From G020353115 sp964481765 (GTDB lineage Bacteria; Bacteroidota; Bacteroidia; Bacteroidales; VadinHA17), in contig CAYZVJ010000083.1 of assembly GCA_964481765.1 (NCBI GenBank), positions 1 to 15,043 on the forward strand: DNA of 15,043 nt, written 5' to 3'. The notes below the pieces were generated by a model. The model was not told where the DNA came from and did no database searches. It saw nothing but the letters and a program-made list of their open reading frames with translations. How positions within the stretch are numbered: position 1 is the first letter of the stretch; the number at the start of each line of letters is the position of its first letter. Below are positions 1 through 6,682 of this stretch, one piece after another. Made by a program: the position numbers and the translations under genes.

Positions 1-13
1 CTAGTTATAGATG

Positions 14-57
14 AAGTGCCAGACATATTGTATGTATAGAAAACACCTTCGGAGAAC
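14..57. repeat. Probable degenerate palindromic intergenic repeat (CCGAAGG-core family)
   Basis: Read on the minus strand, this stretch contains CTCCGAAGGTG followed by an AT-rich arm with CTATACATAC and AATATGTC. The CTCCGAAGG core is shared with the hairpin elements at 3191-3214 and 7324-7369. The layout (a CCGAAGG hairpin arm next to an AT-rich TATAGAAA-like stretch) resembles abundant short intergenic repeats I recall from Bacteroidota genomes; that is memory, not a search. The copy is degenerate and may be cut by the window edge. Confidence 0.3.
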
Positions 58-59
58 GA

Positions 60-91
60 TTTCCCGTATTAAAACATTTATTTTATTTTTG
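60..91 (+). promoter_or_regulatory. Bacteroidota-type promoter for the transporter-YigZ pair
   Basis: TATTTTTG at 84-91 matches the Bacteroidota -7 consensus TAnnTTTG exactly. A TTTC at 60-63 stands in for the -33 TTTG, with a 20-base spacer. Initiation would fall a few bases after 91, giving a very short leader before the ATG at 115. That fits both genes downstream being read from one transcript. Confidence 0.5.
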
Positions 92-114
92 TCAATACTT
101 CTGACCTTCGTTCC

Positions 115-978
115 ATGCATTACCTAGTCCTTAGTATTCTTTGTTCGACAACCATCCTGGTCCTGTTTAAGTTACTGGATAAAAGGGGATTGAATACCTT
201 CAGTGCCATCATCATCAATTATTTCGTTGCATTTGTTCTCGGATTTACCCTTGGGTATTCCGATATGCATGTATTCTTTGAAAACCCGGGCAGGTGGATG
301 ATCTTTGCCCTGATCATCGGAGTTTCGTTTGTGATCATGTTTTACATAGTCGGTCTGACAACGCAAAAGCTCGGTATCACGGTCAGCTCTGTTTCGGGCA
401 GGATGTCCGTCATCATCCCGATTGTGTTCAGTATTATGTATGAAAACGAGGTGGTGGGTTCGTTAAAAGTATCGGGCATAGTATTTGCACTTGTAGCTCT
501 CTTCCTTATGGTATTCAGGGAACACAATCGGCCCGTTGACCGCCGCTTGCTATTCCTCCCGTTCATCATGTTTTTTGGCATGGGTACGATTGATTCATTG
601 ATCAAATACTCCCAGGCAGAATTTCTTGAAAGCGTACATCTTACTTCCTTCATGACCCTTCTGTTCGGGATATCTGCTGTTTCTGCCTTTTTATTTCACC
701 TGATAAGACCTAAAAAAAGCAGAACCTTCAGTAAGAAGACTGTTTTGTTTGGTGTGTTGCTGGGACTGGTGAATTTCGGATCCCTCTATTTCTTTGTGCT
801 GGCTTTATCGCATAGCGGAGTTGACAGTTCAATAATTTTCGGGATCAACAATCTCGGTATTGTTACATTAAGCATACTCGTCGCCCTTTTGGTTTTCCGG
901 GAAAAATTAAGCAAATTAAACTGGGTTGGTGTTCTGATGTCCCTTATCACCATCATCATTTTATCAATCAGCGGTTAA
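115..978 (+). CDS. EamA/DMT-family inner-membrane transporter
   Basis: This is a 287-residue, highly hydrophobic protein with about ten predicted membrane segments in two repeats (roughly residues 1-137 and 148-286). That is the length and layout of drug/metabolite transporter (EamA) proteins, which move small metabolites across the inner membrane; the substrate cannot be told from sequence. The N-terminus MHYLVLSILCSTTILVLFK is a first membrane helix, and the C-terminal half shows the typical SSIIFGINNLGIVTLSILVA type of helix. The ATG at 115 is the first good start and lies just after a good -7 box at 84-91. Its stop codon directly abuts the ATG of the YigZ gene with no gap, so the two are almost certainly co-transcribed and perhaps translationally coupled. 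The family call is firm, the substrate unknown. Confidence 0.85.
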   Translation: MHYLVLSILCSTTILVLFKLLDKRGLNTFSAIIINYFVAFVLGFTLGYSDMHVFFENPGRWMIFALIIGVSFVIMFYIVGLTTQKLGITVSSVSGRMSVIIPIVFSIMYENEVVGSLKVSGIVFALVALFLMVFREHNRPVDRRLLFLPFIMFFGMGTIDSLIKYSQAEFLESVHLTSFMTLLFGISAVSAFLFHLIRPKKSRTFSKKTVLFGVLLGLVNFGSLYFFVLALSHSGVDSSIIFGINNLGIVTLSILVALLVFREKLSKLNWVGVLMSLITIIILSISG

Positions 979-1584
979 ATGGGAACCACCAGTCAATACA
1001 AGAGCATATCGTCCATCTCCCGTGGAGAATACAGGGAGAAAGGGAGCCGGTTCATTGGTATTGCATACCCGGTTCACTCGGAAGAGGAGGTTAAGGAGAT
1101 CCTGACCGGTTTGAAAAAAGAGTACCACGATGCACGTCATCATTGCTTTGCTTATGTTATCGGGCCGGACAAAGAGTTAATCCGTTCGAATGACGATGGA
1201 GAGCCATCCCATTCAGCAGGTCAACCCATCCTGACACAAATCGAAACAAGGGATCTGACAAATATCCTTGTTGTGGTGGTCCGCTACTTCGGTGGAACGT
1301 TGCTTGGGGTTGGCGGATTGATCAACGCCTACAAGAACGCAGCATCCGACGCCCTAGACAATGCAAAGATCTTTACACGGACTGTAAAAGAACGGTACCG
1401 GCTGGCATTTGCTTACCCCCAGATGAATGCTGTAATGTCCCTGTTAAAAGATAAAGAGCTGGATGTCATCAGCCGGAATTTTGAACTGAGCTGTTCCATT
1501 ATCATTGAAATTCCACAGGACAGGGCAGCTGCCTTCCTTGAACGATGCAAACGGATCGAAAACCTGGAGGTTACCAGGAAGTAA
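979..1584 (+). CDS. YigZ/IMPACT-family protein (UPF0029 plus DUF1949)
   Basis: The product has 201 residues, the usual length of the bacterial YigZ/IMPACT family. The N-terminal UPF0029 domain (about 15-125) holds the family signatures DGEPSHSAGQPIL (near residue 74) and VVVVRYFGGTLLGVGGLINAY (near 97-117). The C-terminal part (about 135-200) fits the DUF1949 ferredoxin-like domain. Homologues are cytosolic and have been linked to translation-factor-like or nucleic-acid binding; the exact bacterial role is not settled. The ATG immediately follows the TAA of the transporter gene, so it is the second gene of a two-gene unit. The 163 bases after it contain a T-run at 1651-1660 but no strong stem, so where the transcript ends is unclear. 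Confidence 0.88.
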   Translation: MGTTSQYKSISSISRGEYREKGSRFIGIAYPVHSEEEVKEILTGLKKEYHDARHHCFAYVIGPDKELIRSNDDGEPSHSAGQPILTQIETRDLTNILVVVVRYFGGTLLGVGGLINAYKNAASDALDNAKIFTRTVKERYRLAFAYPQMNAVMSLLKDKELDVISRNFELSCSIIIEIPQDRAAAFLERCKRIENLEVTRK

Positions 1585-1703
1585 AAAAATCAGTATACGT
1601 TTTTCGGTTAAGAAACCCGTTTCGTTACCGACAAACGACTTCCCATATTCCTTTTTTTTTAACTATCTGTTAACAACCTGCACGATATTTTGCTCATCTT
1701 ATG

Positions 1704-1711
1704 TATCTTTA
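1704..1711 (+). promoter_or_regulatory. Possible -7 box upstream of pyrBI
   Basis: TATCTTTA at 1704-1711 differs from TAnnTTTG only in the last base and lies 36 bases before the pyrB ATG. No good -33 TTTG is present at the right distance. A competing but shortened box, TATTTTG (one base short), lies at 1686-1692. I saw no leader peptide or attenuator like that of enteric pyrBI. Confidence 0.3.
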
Positions 1712-1747
1712 CAGCTGATCTAAACAGACTACCAATCCACAATCTGA

Positions 1748-2656
1748 ATGAAGAACAGAAGCCTTGTATCCATCGATGATTATACCAAAGATGAGATCAT
1801 AAAAGTCCTTGACCTGGCTGAAGAATTTGAAAAATCCCCTGCTCCCAACCTCCTCGAAGGGAAAGTGATTGCCACCCTCTTTTTCGAACCGTCCACACGC
1901 ACACGGTTAAGTTTTGAAAGTGCAGTGAACCGGCTTGGAGGCCGGATTGTAGGGTTTACCGATTCCTCAACATCGAGTGTTACCAAAGGAGAAACACTGA
2001 AAGATACCATTAAAACGGTCAGCAACTATAGCGACCTCATCGTGATCCGGCATCCACTGGAAGGAAGTGCACGATATGCCAGCGAGGTCGCCTCCGTACC
2101 GGTAGTCAATGCCGGTGACGGGGCTAATCAACATCCCACACAAACCCTGCTTGATCTCTATTCCATCCGGAAGACACAGGGAACCCTGGATAACCTGAAC
2201 ATATTCCTTGTGGGAGACCTGAAATATGGCAGAACGGTTCATTCGCTGCTGATGGCCATGTCACACTTCAATACCACCTTCAATTTCATCTCTCCCGAGG
2301 AGTTACGTATGCCGGATGAATACAAGATCTTTCTTGATAACCTCGGTTTGAAATATTACGAACACCTGGATTTTACCGATATCATTTCAAGAGCCGATAT
2401 TGTTTATATGACACGGGTACAGAAAGAGCGGTTTTCCGACCCGATGGAATACGAAAAAGTGAAAAATGTATATGTCCTGCGTAAAAAAATGCTAAAAAAC
2501 ACCAAAGATAATATGCGGATCCTGCATCCGTTACCACGCGTAAATGAAATTCATGACGAGGTGGATAGCAGCGAAAAAGCCTACTATTTCCCGCAAGCCC
2601 TGAATGGTGTCTATACCAGGCAGGCAATTATCGCTTCGATTCTGGGTTTAACCTAA
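1748..2656 (+). CDS. pyrB: Aspartate carbamoyltransferase catalytic subunit
   Basis: PyrB catalyses carbamoyl phosphate + L-aspartate to N-carbamoyl-aspartate, the committed step of cytosolic pyrimidine synthesis. The 302-residue length is normal. Carbamoyl-phosphate-binding FEPSTRTRLSFE lies at 46-57, the 80s-loop segment VTKGETLKDT at 78-87 supplies the active-site lysine (K80), HPTQTLLDLY is at 129-138 and LHPLPR at 259-264. All key motifs are intact, so the enzyme should be active. The regulatory chain gene pyrI begins 10 bases downstream, which implies the two-subunit c6r6-type holoenzyme. The start is the ATG at 1748, whose first residues (MKNRSLVSIDDYT) align with the family N-terminus. 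Confidence 0.97.
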   Translation: MKNRSLVSIDDYTKDEIIKVLDLAEEFEKSPAPNLLEGKVIATLFFEPSTRTRLSFESAVNRLGGRIVGFTDSSTSSVTKGETLKDTIKTVSNYSDLIVIRHPLEGSARYASEVASVPVVNAGDGANQHPTQTLLDLYSIRKTQGTLDNLNIFLVGDLKYGRTVHSLLMAMSHFNTTFNFISPEELRMPDEYKIFLDNLGLKYYEHLDFTDIISRADIVYMTRVQKERFSDPMEYEKVKNVYVLRKKMLKNTKDNMRILHPLPRVNEIHDEVDSSEKAYYFPQALNGVYTRQAIIASILGLT

Positions 2657-2666
2657 CATCGCTCTC

Positions 2667-3125
2667 ATGAAAGAACGGAAACAATTAAGTGTCAGTGCAA
2701 TAAAAAACGGAACGGTCATTGATCATATACCGGCTCGAAGTGTGTTCAAGGTACTCCAGATCCTTGGACTTGACAACGTTGATGAAATGGTTACATTCGG
2801 AACCAATTTTGAGAGCAAGAAGCTGGGAAAGAAAGGGATTATTAAAGTCTCTAATGTGTTCTTCCTGGATGAAGAGATTAATAAGATTGCACTGGTTGCC
2901 CCGGAAGCTAAATTAAATATCATCAAAGAGTATGAAGTGGTGGAAAAAAAGGTTGTCGAAGTCCCCGATATGATCATCGGTATAGCACGGTGTGTAAACC
3001 CACAATGCATTACTAATCACGAATCAATCACCACCCGGTTCCAGGTCGTATCTAAAAAAGATGTCTCCCTGAAATGCCACTATTGCGGTAAAATAACCGA
3101 CCAGGAAAACCTGGTGATTGTTTAG
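2667..3125 (+). CDS. pyrI: Aspartate carbamoyltransferase regulatory subunit
   Basis: This 152-residue protein is the length of the E. coli regulatory chain. Residues 1-100 are the nucleotide-binding allosteric domain (ATP activates and CTP inhibits in characterised homologues). The C-terminal zinc domain carries four cysteines, C109, C114, C137 and C140, in the CVNPQC and CHYC pairs, almost the same positions as in E. coli. This domain contacts PyrB. The gene starts 10 bases after the pyrB stop and must be in the same operon. All zinc ligands are present, so a regulated holoenzyme is expected; the direction of nucleotide effects in this organism is inferred from the family only. Confidence 0.97.
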   Translation: MKERKQLSVSAIKNGTVIDHIPARSVFKVLQILGLDNVDEMVTFGTNFESKKLGKKGIIKVSNVFFLDEEINKIALVAPEAKLNIIKEYEVVEKKVVEVPDMIIGIARCVNPQCITNHESITTRFQVVSKKDVSLKCHYCGKITDQENLVIV

Positions 3126-3169
3126 TTTCTGGTTTCTGGTTTTCAGTTTTCAGTTTAACAGAAATTTTT
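3126..3169 (+). repeat. Heptameric tandem repeat after pyrI, with weak terminator potential
   Basis: Directly after the pyrI stop come two copies of TTTCTGG (3126-3139) and two of TTTTCAG (3140-3153), a 28-base array with a 7-base period. TTTCTG (3133-3138) can pair with CAGAAA (3159-3164), followed by TTTTT (3165-3169). This could serve as a weak intrinsic terminator for pyrBI, but the stem is AT-rich and the loop is long. Confidence 0.45.
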
Positions 3170-3190
3170 CTCTTATTAACTTATACACTT

Positions 3191-3214
3191 ATCCCGAAGG
3201 GATGCCCATGGCAT
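3191..3214. repeat. Palindromic repeat: two hairpins, CCGAAGG core
   Basis: ATCCC-GAA-GGGAT (3191-3203) is a perfect 5-bp hairpin, overlapping by two bases ATGCC-CAT-GGCAT (3202-3214), another perfect 5-bp hairpin. The order (a CCGAAGG hairpin followed by a GCC/GGC hairpin) is the same as in the element at 7324-7369. No T-run follows on either strand, so it is not a standard terminator. Confidence 0.5.
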
Positions 3215-3227
3215 AACGTATAACTTT

Positions 3228-3296
3228 CCCACTCACTTCTCTCCGTCTCCCCCTCTCAAAGTCTCACAGTCACTCTCTCAGTCAATTCATCCCTTC
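3228..3296. other. Pyrimidine-rich low-complexity non-coding tract
   Basis: The plus strand here is strongly C/T-rich, with loosely repeated CTCAC, GTCTC and CTCTCAGTCA units and few purine runs. It fills the gap between the hairpin element and the end of the DUF4293 gene. I see no coding potential, promoter or clear stem. It may be decayed tandem-repeat DNA. Confidence 0.35.
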
Positions 3297-3761
3297 TCAT
3301 CTTATCCGATCATACGACCGGATCAACTCCTCATCTTTCTTCACTCCGCGTAATGCAAGATAGGTCAAAATAGCGGATACAATGGGAAGAACAGCATATA
3401 GTGTGAAGTAAGCATCGGCATTAAGATGCATCATTCCCTGCCTTCGGTAGAAATAAAAAAGAGCCAGAGAACCGATCATTAACACCATACTGAAGACAGA
3501 CAACCGCATTTGCACCATTCGCTTCCTGAATGAGAACACCACAACCAGCAATAGGCATAGAACAACAAGGAAAAGTATTAAAAGCGGAATTGTACTGAGT
3601 ACAACAGGTGGTGATTCTTTTCCAGCTTCGACAATACCCCATGTATGGAGCAGGTATGCCTGCCCGTTATCTCCGATAAAGCGGCTTACGGGCAGGAAAG
3701 TACCAATTGCCATGAGGATCGTTGCGAGAGCATAATAAACGGTTTGAATGCGTTGTATCAT
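3297..3761 (-). CDS. DUF4293 family four-helix membrane protein
   Basis: The 154-residue protein beginning MIQRIQTVYYALATILMAIG matches my memory of DUF4293, a Bacteroidota membrane family of unknown function. Four hydrophobic segments are visible (about residues 6-20, 53-73, 83-101 and 114-134), with a charged cytosolic tail ending near RSYDRIR. I chose the ATG at 3761 rather than an in-frame ATG at 3815: the family starts with MIQRIQ, and the longer version would run through the terminator at 3805-3832. The gene lies downstream of the SPFH gene on the same strand but is separated by that terminator, so it probably has its own promoter in 3762-3805; the best candidate box there is poor. Function is unknown. 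Confidence 0.75.
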   Translation of the reverse strand: MIQRIQTVYYALATILMAIGTFLPVSRFIGDNGQAYLLHTWGIVEAGKESPPVVLSTIPLLILFLVVLCLLLVVVFSFRKRMVQMRLSVFSMVLMIGSLALFYFYRRQGMMHLNADAYFTLYAVLPIVSAILTYLALRGVKKDEELIRSYDRIR

Positions 3762-3804
3762 TGTGGCAATCCTTCTAAGTAGAGGTAAAACGAAAATGGA
3801 CAAG

Positions 3805-3832
3805 AAAAAAAGCATCCCGTTGAGAGATGCTT
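3805..3832 (-). terminator. Intrinsic terminator of the SPFH gene
   Basis: On the minus strand AAGCATC pairs with GATGCTT (plus coordinates 3826-3832 and 3810-3816), a 7-bp stem with a 9-base loop. The stem is followed by a U-run corresponding to the A-rich 3805-3811. It starts about 20 bases after the SPFH stop codon and points away from it, which is classic placement. Confidence 0.8.
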
Positions 3833-3851
3833 CAATCAGGATTATCGATCG

Positions 3852-4664
3852 TTAGTTACCTCCCAATATAAGCGGCATACCTTCATTTCCACCACCAATG
3901 ACCACAATTTTTGAATTGGGTGATTCCGCCAGTTTCAGTGTGGCATCTATTCCTTTCTGTCGCAGGATCATGGTTGTCAAACTGGCACTGATAATGCGGT
4001 TATAAGCTGCAATACCTTCTGCTTCGATTTGCTTTCGTTCTGCTTCCAGCTTCTCTCTTTCGTTAATGAAGGTCATCGCAAGTGCTTCCTGTTCACGTGT
4101 CAGTTTGCTTTCAATAGCCACCTTAATATCTGCCGGCAGATTTATTGATCGGATCATTAGCGCTTTCATGTCAATGTAGTTCGTCAACAGTACTGAAGCT
4201 GTTTCATTGATAATAGCATCTTCAACCTCTTGTCTCTTTGTTGAATAGATCTCTTCAGCTGTATATCGGCCTGTAACCCGTCTTACAGTTGAGCGAACTT
4301 CAGGGATTACAAGACTATTGATATAGCTGACTCCAAACGTTTCATGCAGGTGTCCTATTTTATCATATATTGGATTGAAACGAACCGTAATATCTACGTT
4401 GACGGAAAGTCCATTCTTATCAAGGACATCCATGGTCTCTTCACTTTTCTGTTCCTTTACATTGTATTTGTCCAGGTCATTCCATGGGGCAATTACCTTC
4501 AGCCCGGTTCCAACAATATTATCCTTATCGAGAAATCCCGATATTTTATGGAAAATAACAGCCCGTTCACCCGGCTTGACAACATAAAACATCCTGCTGC
4601 CAAATAACAATAACACAACAATAACTACTGCTGTAGTAATAATTAATACTTGCTTTCTTTTCAT
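3852..4664 (-). CDS. Prohibitin/SPFH-family membrane-anchored protein
   Basis: The 270-residue protein has an N-terminal membrane anchor (residues 5-21, after MKRKQ) and then an SPFH/prohibitin domain (about 25-200), with PGERAVIFHKISG at 31-43. A helical coiled-coil part follows (about 190-235, rich in REKLEAERKQIEAEG), then a short Gly-rich tail. Prohibitin-like proteins form large membrane-bound ring or cage assemblies and in bacteria often modulate FtsH-type proteases or membrane microdomains; no protease partner is nearby here. The ATG at 4664 fits the anchor and lies about 40 bases after a good -7 box. It is read alone, ending in the terminator at 3805-3832. The family call is firm, the precise role unknown. 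Confidence 0.88.
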   Translation of the reverse strand: MKRKQVLIITTAVVIVVLLLFGSRMFYVVKPGERAVIFHKISGFLDKDNIVGTGLKVIAPWNDLDKYNVKEQKSEETMDVLDKNGLSVNVDITVRFNPIYDKIGHLHETFGVSYINSLVIPEVRSTVRRVTGRYTAEEIYSTKRQEVEDAIINETASVLLTNYIDMKALMIRSINLPADIKVAIESKLTREQEALAMTFINEREKLEAERKQIEAEGIAAYNRIISASLTTMILRQKGIDATLKLAESPNSKIVVIGGGNEGMPLILGGN

Positions 4665-4703
4665 ATTTCTGAGTTTTTACAGTTAATTCGTGTTTACGAA
4701 TTG

Positions 4704-4733
4704 CAAAAATAAAGGAATTATCTGTAACTCACA
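4704..4733 (-). promoter_or_regulatory. Bacteroidota-type promoter of the SPFH gene
   Basis: On the minus strand TATTTTTG (plus 4704-4711) is an exact TAnnTTTG -7 box. TGTG (plus 4730-4733) is a three-of-four -33 match with an 18-base spacer. The spacer and -33 box lie inside the inverted repeat at 4713-4742, so a protein bound to that repeat would block this promoter. Confidence 0.55.
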
Positions 4734-4751
4734 GATATTCCTGTTTTTTTT
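4713..4751 (+). terminator. Terminator-like palindrome between divergent promoters
   Basis: AGGAAT-T-ATCTGT (4713-4725) pairs with ACAGATATTCCT (4731-4742): 12 bp with one bulged T and a 5-base loop AACTC. A T8 run follows at 4744-4751 and an A-rich stretch precedes the stem. It has the form of a plus-strand intrinsic terminator, but no plus-strand gene ends here. It overlaps the minus-strand SPFH promoter and lies upstream of the phosphorylase promoter. It could stop antisense transcription, be an operator, or both. Confidence 0.5.
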
Positions 4752-4796
4752 ACAACCGTAAAGTCCTGTCCGGACATCTTCACCCTCCAGAAAGAA

Positions 4797-4827
4797 TTGT
4801 TGGTTTCGGAAAATTTAGATAGTTTTG
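4797..4827 (+). promoter_or_regulatory. Bacteroidota-type promoter of the nucleoside phosphorylase gene
   Basis: TAGTTTTG at 4820-4827 is an exact TAnnTTTG box. TTG triplets at 4797-4799 and 4800-4802 give -33 spacings of 20 or 17 bases. Transcription would start near 4834, leaving about 30 bases of leader before the ATG at 4866. This argues against the longer reading frame that begins with TTG at 4797. Confidence 0.6.
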
Positions 4828-4865
4828 GAACAACCTTGGATATGCAAAGATCATCATGTTATCTT

Positions 4866-5741
4866 ATGATCAAAACATCTGAACTTATATTAAATCCGGA
4901 CGGTTCTCTTTTTCATCTGCATCTGTTGCCAGGACAGATTGCAGGGTCAATCATTCTCGTGGGAGACCCGGACCGGGTTGAGATGGTATCCTCCCATTTT
5001 GACCGGGTTGACGTGAAAATCCAGAACCGTGAATTTGTTACTCACACCGGAACATACAGGGGGCAGCAAATCACTGCCCTTTCCACGGGTATTGGAACAG
5101 ACAACATTGACATTGTTGTGAATGAGCTCGATGCACTGGTTAATCTCGACATGGAGACCAGGAGGCCAAAGGCTAAACTGAACAGATTAAACCTGATCCG
5201 GATAGGTACTTCCGGATCGATCCAGCGGAATATTCCCATTGGGACATTCCTGTTGACAGTAAAAGCGATCGGATTCGATGGTTTGTTGAATTACTATTCC
5301 CGATGTGACGATGCTTCGGATCTGGCATTGGAATCGGCTTTCATGGAATATGTTAGCTGGGACCCACGACTTCCCAGGCCATATGTCGTGACCGCAGATC
5401 AAGAGCTTATTAAACAGTTCACAGGAAAGGAAGTAACCACGGGAATCACAATTTCGGCCTCCGGCTTTTACGGACCCCAGGGAAGGATTGTCAGATTGCC
5501 ATTGGCTCACCCTGGCCTGAATGAAAAAATAATGAAGTTCCGTTTTGGAACGGAAAAAGTAACTAATTTTGAAATGGAGAGTTCAGCAATCTATGGATTG
5601 GCGTCTTTGCTGGGCCACCGTGCAATAACACTTTGTGCAATTATTGCGAACCGCGTAACCGGAGAATTCATGGGGGAATACAAAAATCTGATGGAACGTC
5701 TCATTGTATTCTCCCTTAATCGAATTACAAGTTTACCATAG
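4866..5741 (+). CDS. Nucleoside phosphorylase (NP-I family, uridine phosphorylase-like)
   Basis: The 291-residue protein should cleave a nucleoside with phosphate to give free base and (deoxy)ribose 1-phosphate, a cytosolic salvage reaction. NP-I family marks are visible: VGDPDRVE (32-39), STGIGTDNIDIV (73-84), IRIGTSGSIQ (111-120) and, in the C-terminal third, FEMESSAIYGLASLLGH, whose Met-Glu-Ser binds the ribose in known enzymes. I chose the ATG at 4866 because MIKTSELILNPDGS matches the start of bacteroidetes homologues as I recall them. In-frame starts at 4797 (TTG) and 4842 overlap or crowd the promoter box. The next gene starts 6 bases after the stop, so the two form an operon. Substrate (uridine or purine) is not decidable from what I see. 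Confidence 0.88.
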   Translation: MIKTSELILNPDGSLFHLHLLPGQIAGSIILVGDPDRVEMVSSHFDRVDVKIQNREFVTHTGTYRGQQITALSTGIGTDNIDIVVNELDALVNLDMETRRPKAKLNRLNLIRIGTSGSIQRNIPIGTFLLTVKAIGFDGLLNYYSRCDDASDLALESAFMEYVSWDPRLPRPYVVTADQELIKQFTGKEVTTGITISASGFYGPQGRIVRLPLAHPGLNEKIMKFRFGTEKVTNFEMESSAIYGLASLLGHRAITLCAIIANRVTGEFMGEYKNLMERLIVFSLNRITSLP

Positions 5742-5747
5742 AAACAT

Positions 5748-6629
5748 TTGGAAACAAAAAAAGAAATAGAAGCCCTTATCAACCTGTTGGAAGATCCCGA
5801 TGCAAAGGTATTCGAGGAGGTCAGCCGTAATTTGATGGATAAAGGAATAGGTATAATCCCGGAGTTGGAGGAAGCCTGGGAGAATTGTGGAAACCAGCAT
5901 CACCAGGAACGAATCGAAAACCTGATACAACAGATCCAGTTGAACTTTACCCATGAACAACTGGTACGGTGGATCAATGAGGGAGCTTCAGATCTGTTGG
6001 AAGGAGCATACTTTATCGCAAAATTTCAATACCCCGACCTGGAACTATCACAGCTGGATAACCAGCTTGAGAGTATCAGAAAAGATGTATGGCTGGAATT
6101 GAACAATAACCTGACAGCTCTTGAGAAAGTAAAGGTCATTAACCAGATCATTTTTAAAATCTACGGACTGAAACGAAACAGTTCGCAATTCTATGCACCA
6201 CAAAACAACTACCTGAACATTGTCCTGGAAACAAAGAAAGGGAATCCGATCAGCCTGGCAATCATCTATTCCATCGTAGCTCAGCGTCTCGGGTTGCCAA
6301 TATATGGAGTTAACCTTCCCAGAAATTTTATCCTGGTTTACCTGGATGAATTAAAATCAGCAGAGACCTTTGTTGAAGAACTGGAAGCGCATATACTGTT
6401 TTACATTAACCCCTTCAATTTCGGTGCAATACTTGGAAAGAAAGAGATCGATCACTTCATAAAACATCAGAATCTTACACCCCGGAAATCTTTTTACGTT
6501 CCCTGTTCAAATAGTGAGATCATTCACCGGCTCTTACTGAACCTTTCTTTTGCGTATGAGCAGGCCGGTAATGAAGAAAAAGTCAGGCACCTGAAGGAAT
6601 TGCTTGATATTTTCGTGAATCCGGAATAG
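5748..6629 (+). CDS. SirB1-like transglutaminase-fold protein, probably non-catalytic
   Basis: This 293-residue protein matches the SirB1/transglutaminase-like family. Helical N-terminal residues 1-110 precede a core with YLNIVLETKKGNPISLAIIY (155-174), LGLPIYGVNLPRNFILVY (181-198) and FYINPFNFGAIL (218-229), and a helical, TPR-like tail (255-290). In active transglutaminase folds the core supplies Cys and His. Here the Cys position appears to be Ser or Ile (GNPISL) and the usual His of the P-x-H-F motif is Asn (PRNF), so catalysis is unlikely. The start is TTG at 5748: it is 6 bases after the phosphorylase stop, and the first in-frame ATG is 29 codons in. Coupling with the phosphorylase is likely. 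Function is unknown. Confidence 0.8.
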   Translation: METKKEIEALINLLEDPDAKVFEEVSRNLMDKGIGIIPELEEAWENCGNQHHQERIENLIQQIQLNFTHEQLVRWINEGASDLLEGAYFIAKFQYPDLELSQLDNQLESIRKDVWLELNNNLTALEKVKVINQIIFKIYGLKRNSSQFYAPQNNYLNIVLETKKGNPISLAIIYSIVAQRLGLPIYGVNLPRNFILVYLDELKSAETFVEELEAHILFYINPFNFGAILGKKEIDHFIKHQNLTPRKSFYVPCSNSEIIHRLLLNLSFAYEQAGNEEKVRHLKELLDIFVNPE

Positions 6630-6633
6630 AGGG

Positions 6634-6677
6634 ATAGCGTGGTATTGGAAGGCTTCAGGTAACCACCTGTCCGCTAT
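6634..6677. terminator. Stem-loop between convergent genes
   Basis: ATAGCG (6634-6639) pairs with CGCTAT (6672-6677), enclosing a perfect inner hairpin CAGGT-AACC-ACCTG (6656-6669). It occupies the 53 bases between the ends of the SirB1-like gene (plus) and the sugar transferase gene (minus), where a two-way terminator would be expected. No T-run is present on either strand, so its terminator role is uncertain. Confidence 0.35.
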
Positions 6678-6682
6678 ACCAA

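Noticed and set aside
1585..1747. A pyrBI attenuator or leader peptide like that of enteric bacteria
   Set aside because: The T-run at 1651-1660 has no strong stem before it and lies upstream of the likely -7 box; no U-rich leader with a peptide frame is visible.
3762..3815. An 18-residue N-terminal extension of the DUF4293 protein starting at 3815
   Set aside because: It would be translated from the terminator hairpin of the preceding gene, and the family starts at MIQRIQ (3761).
4797..4865. A longer nucleoside phosphorylase starting at TTG 4797 or ATG 4842
   Set aside because: An exact -7 box lies at 4820-4827 inside the extension, and homologues begin at the MIKxSELILNPDGS segment.
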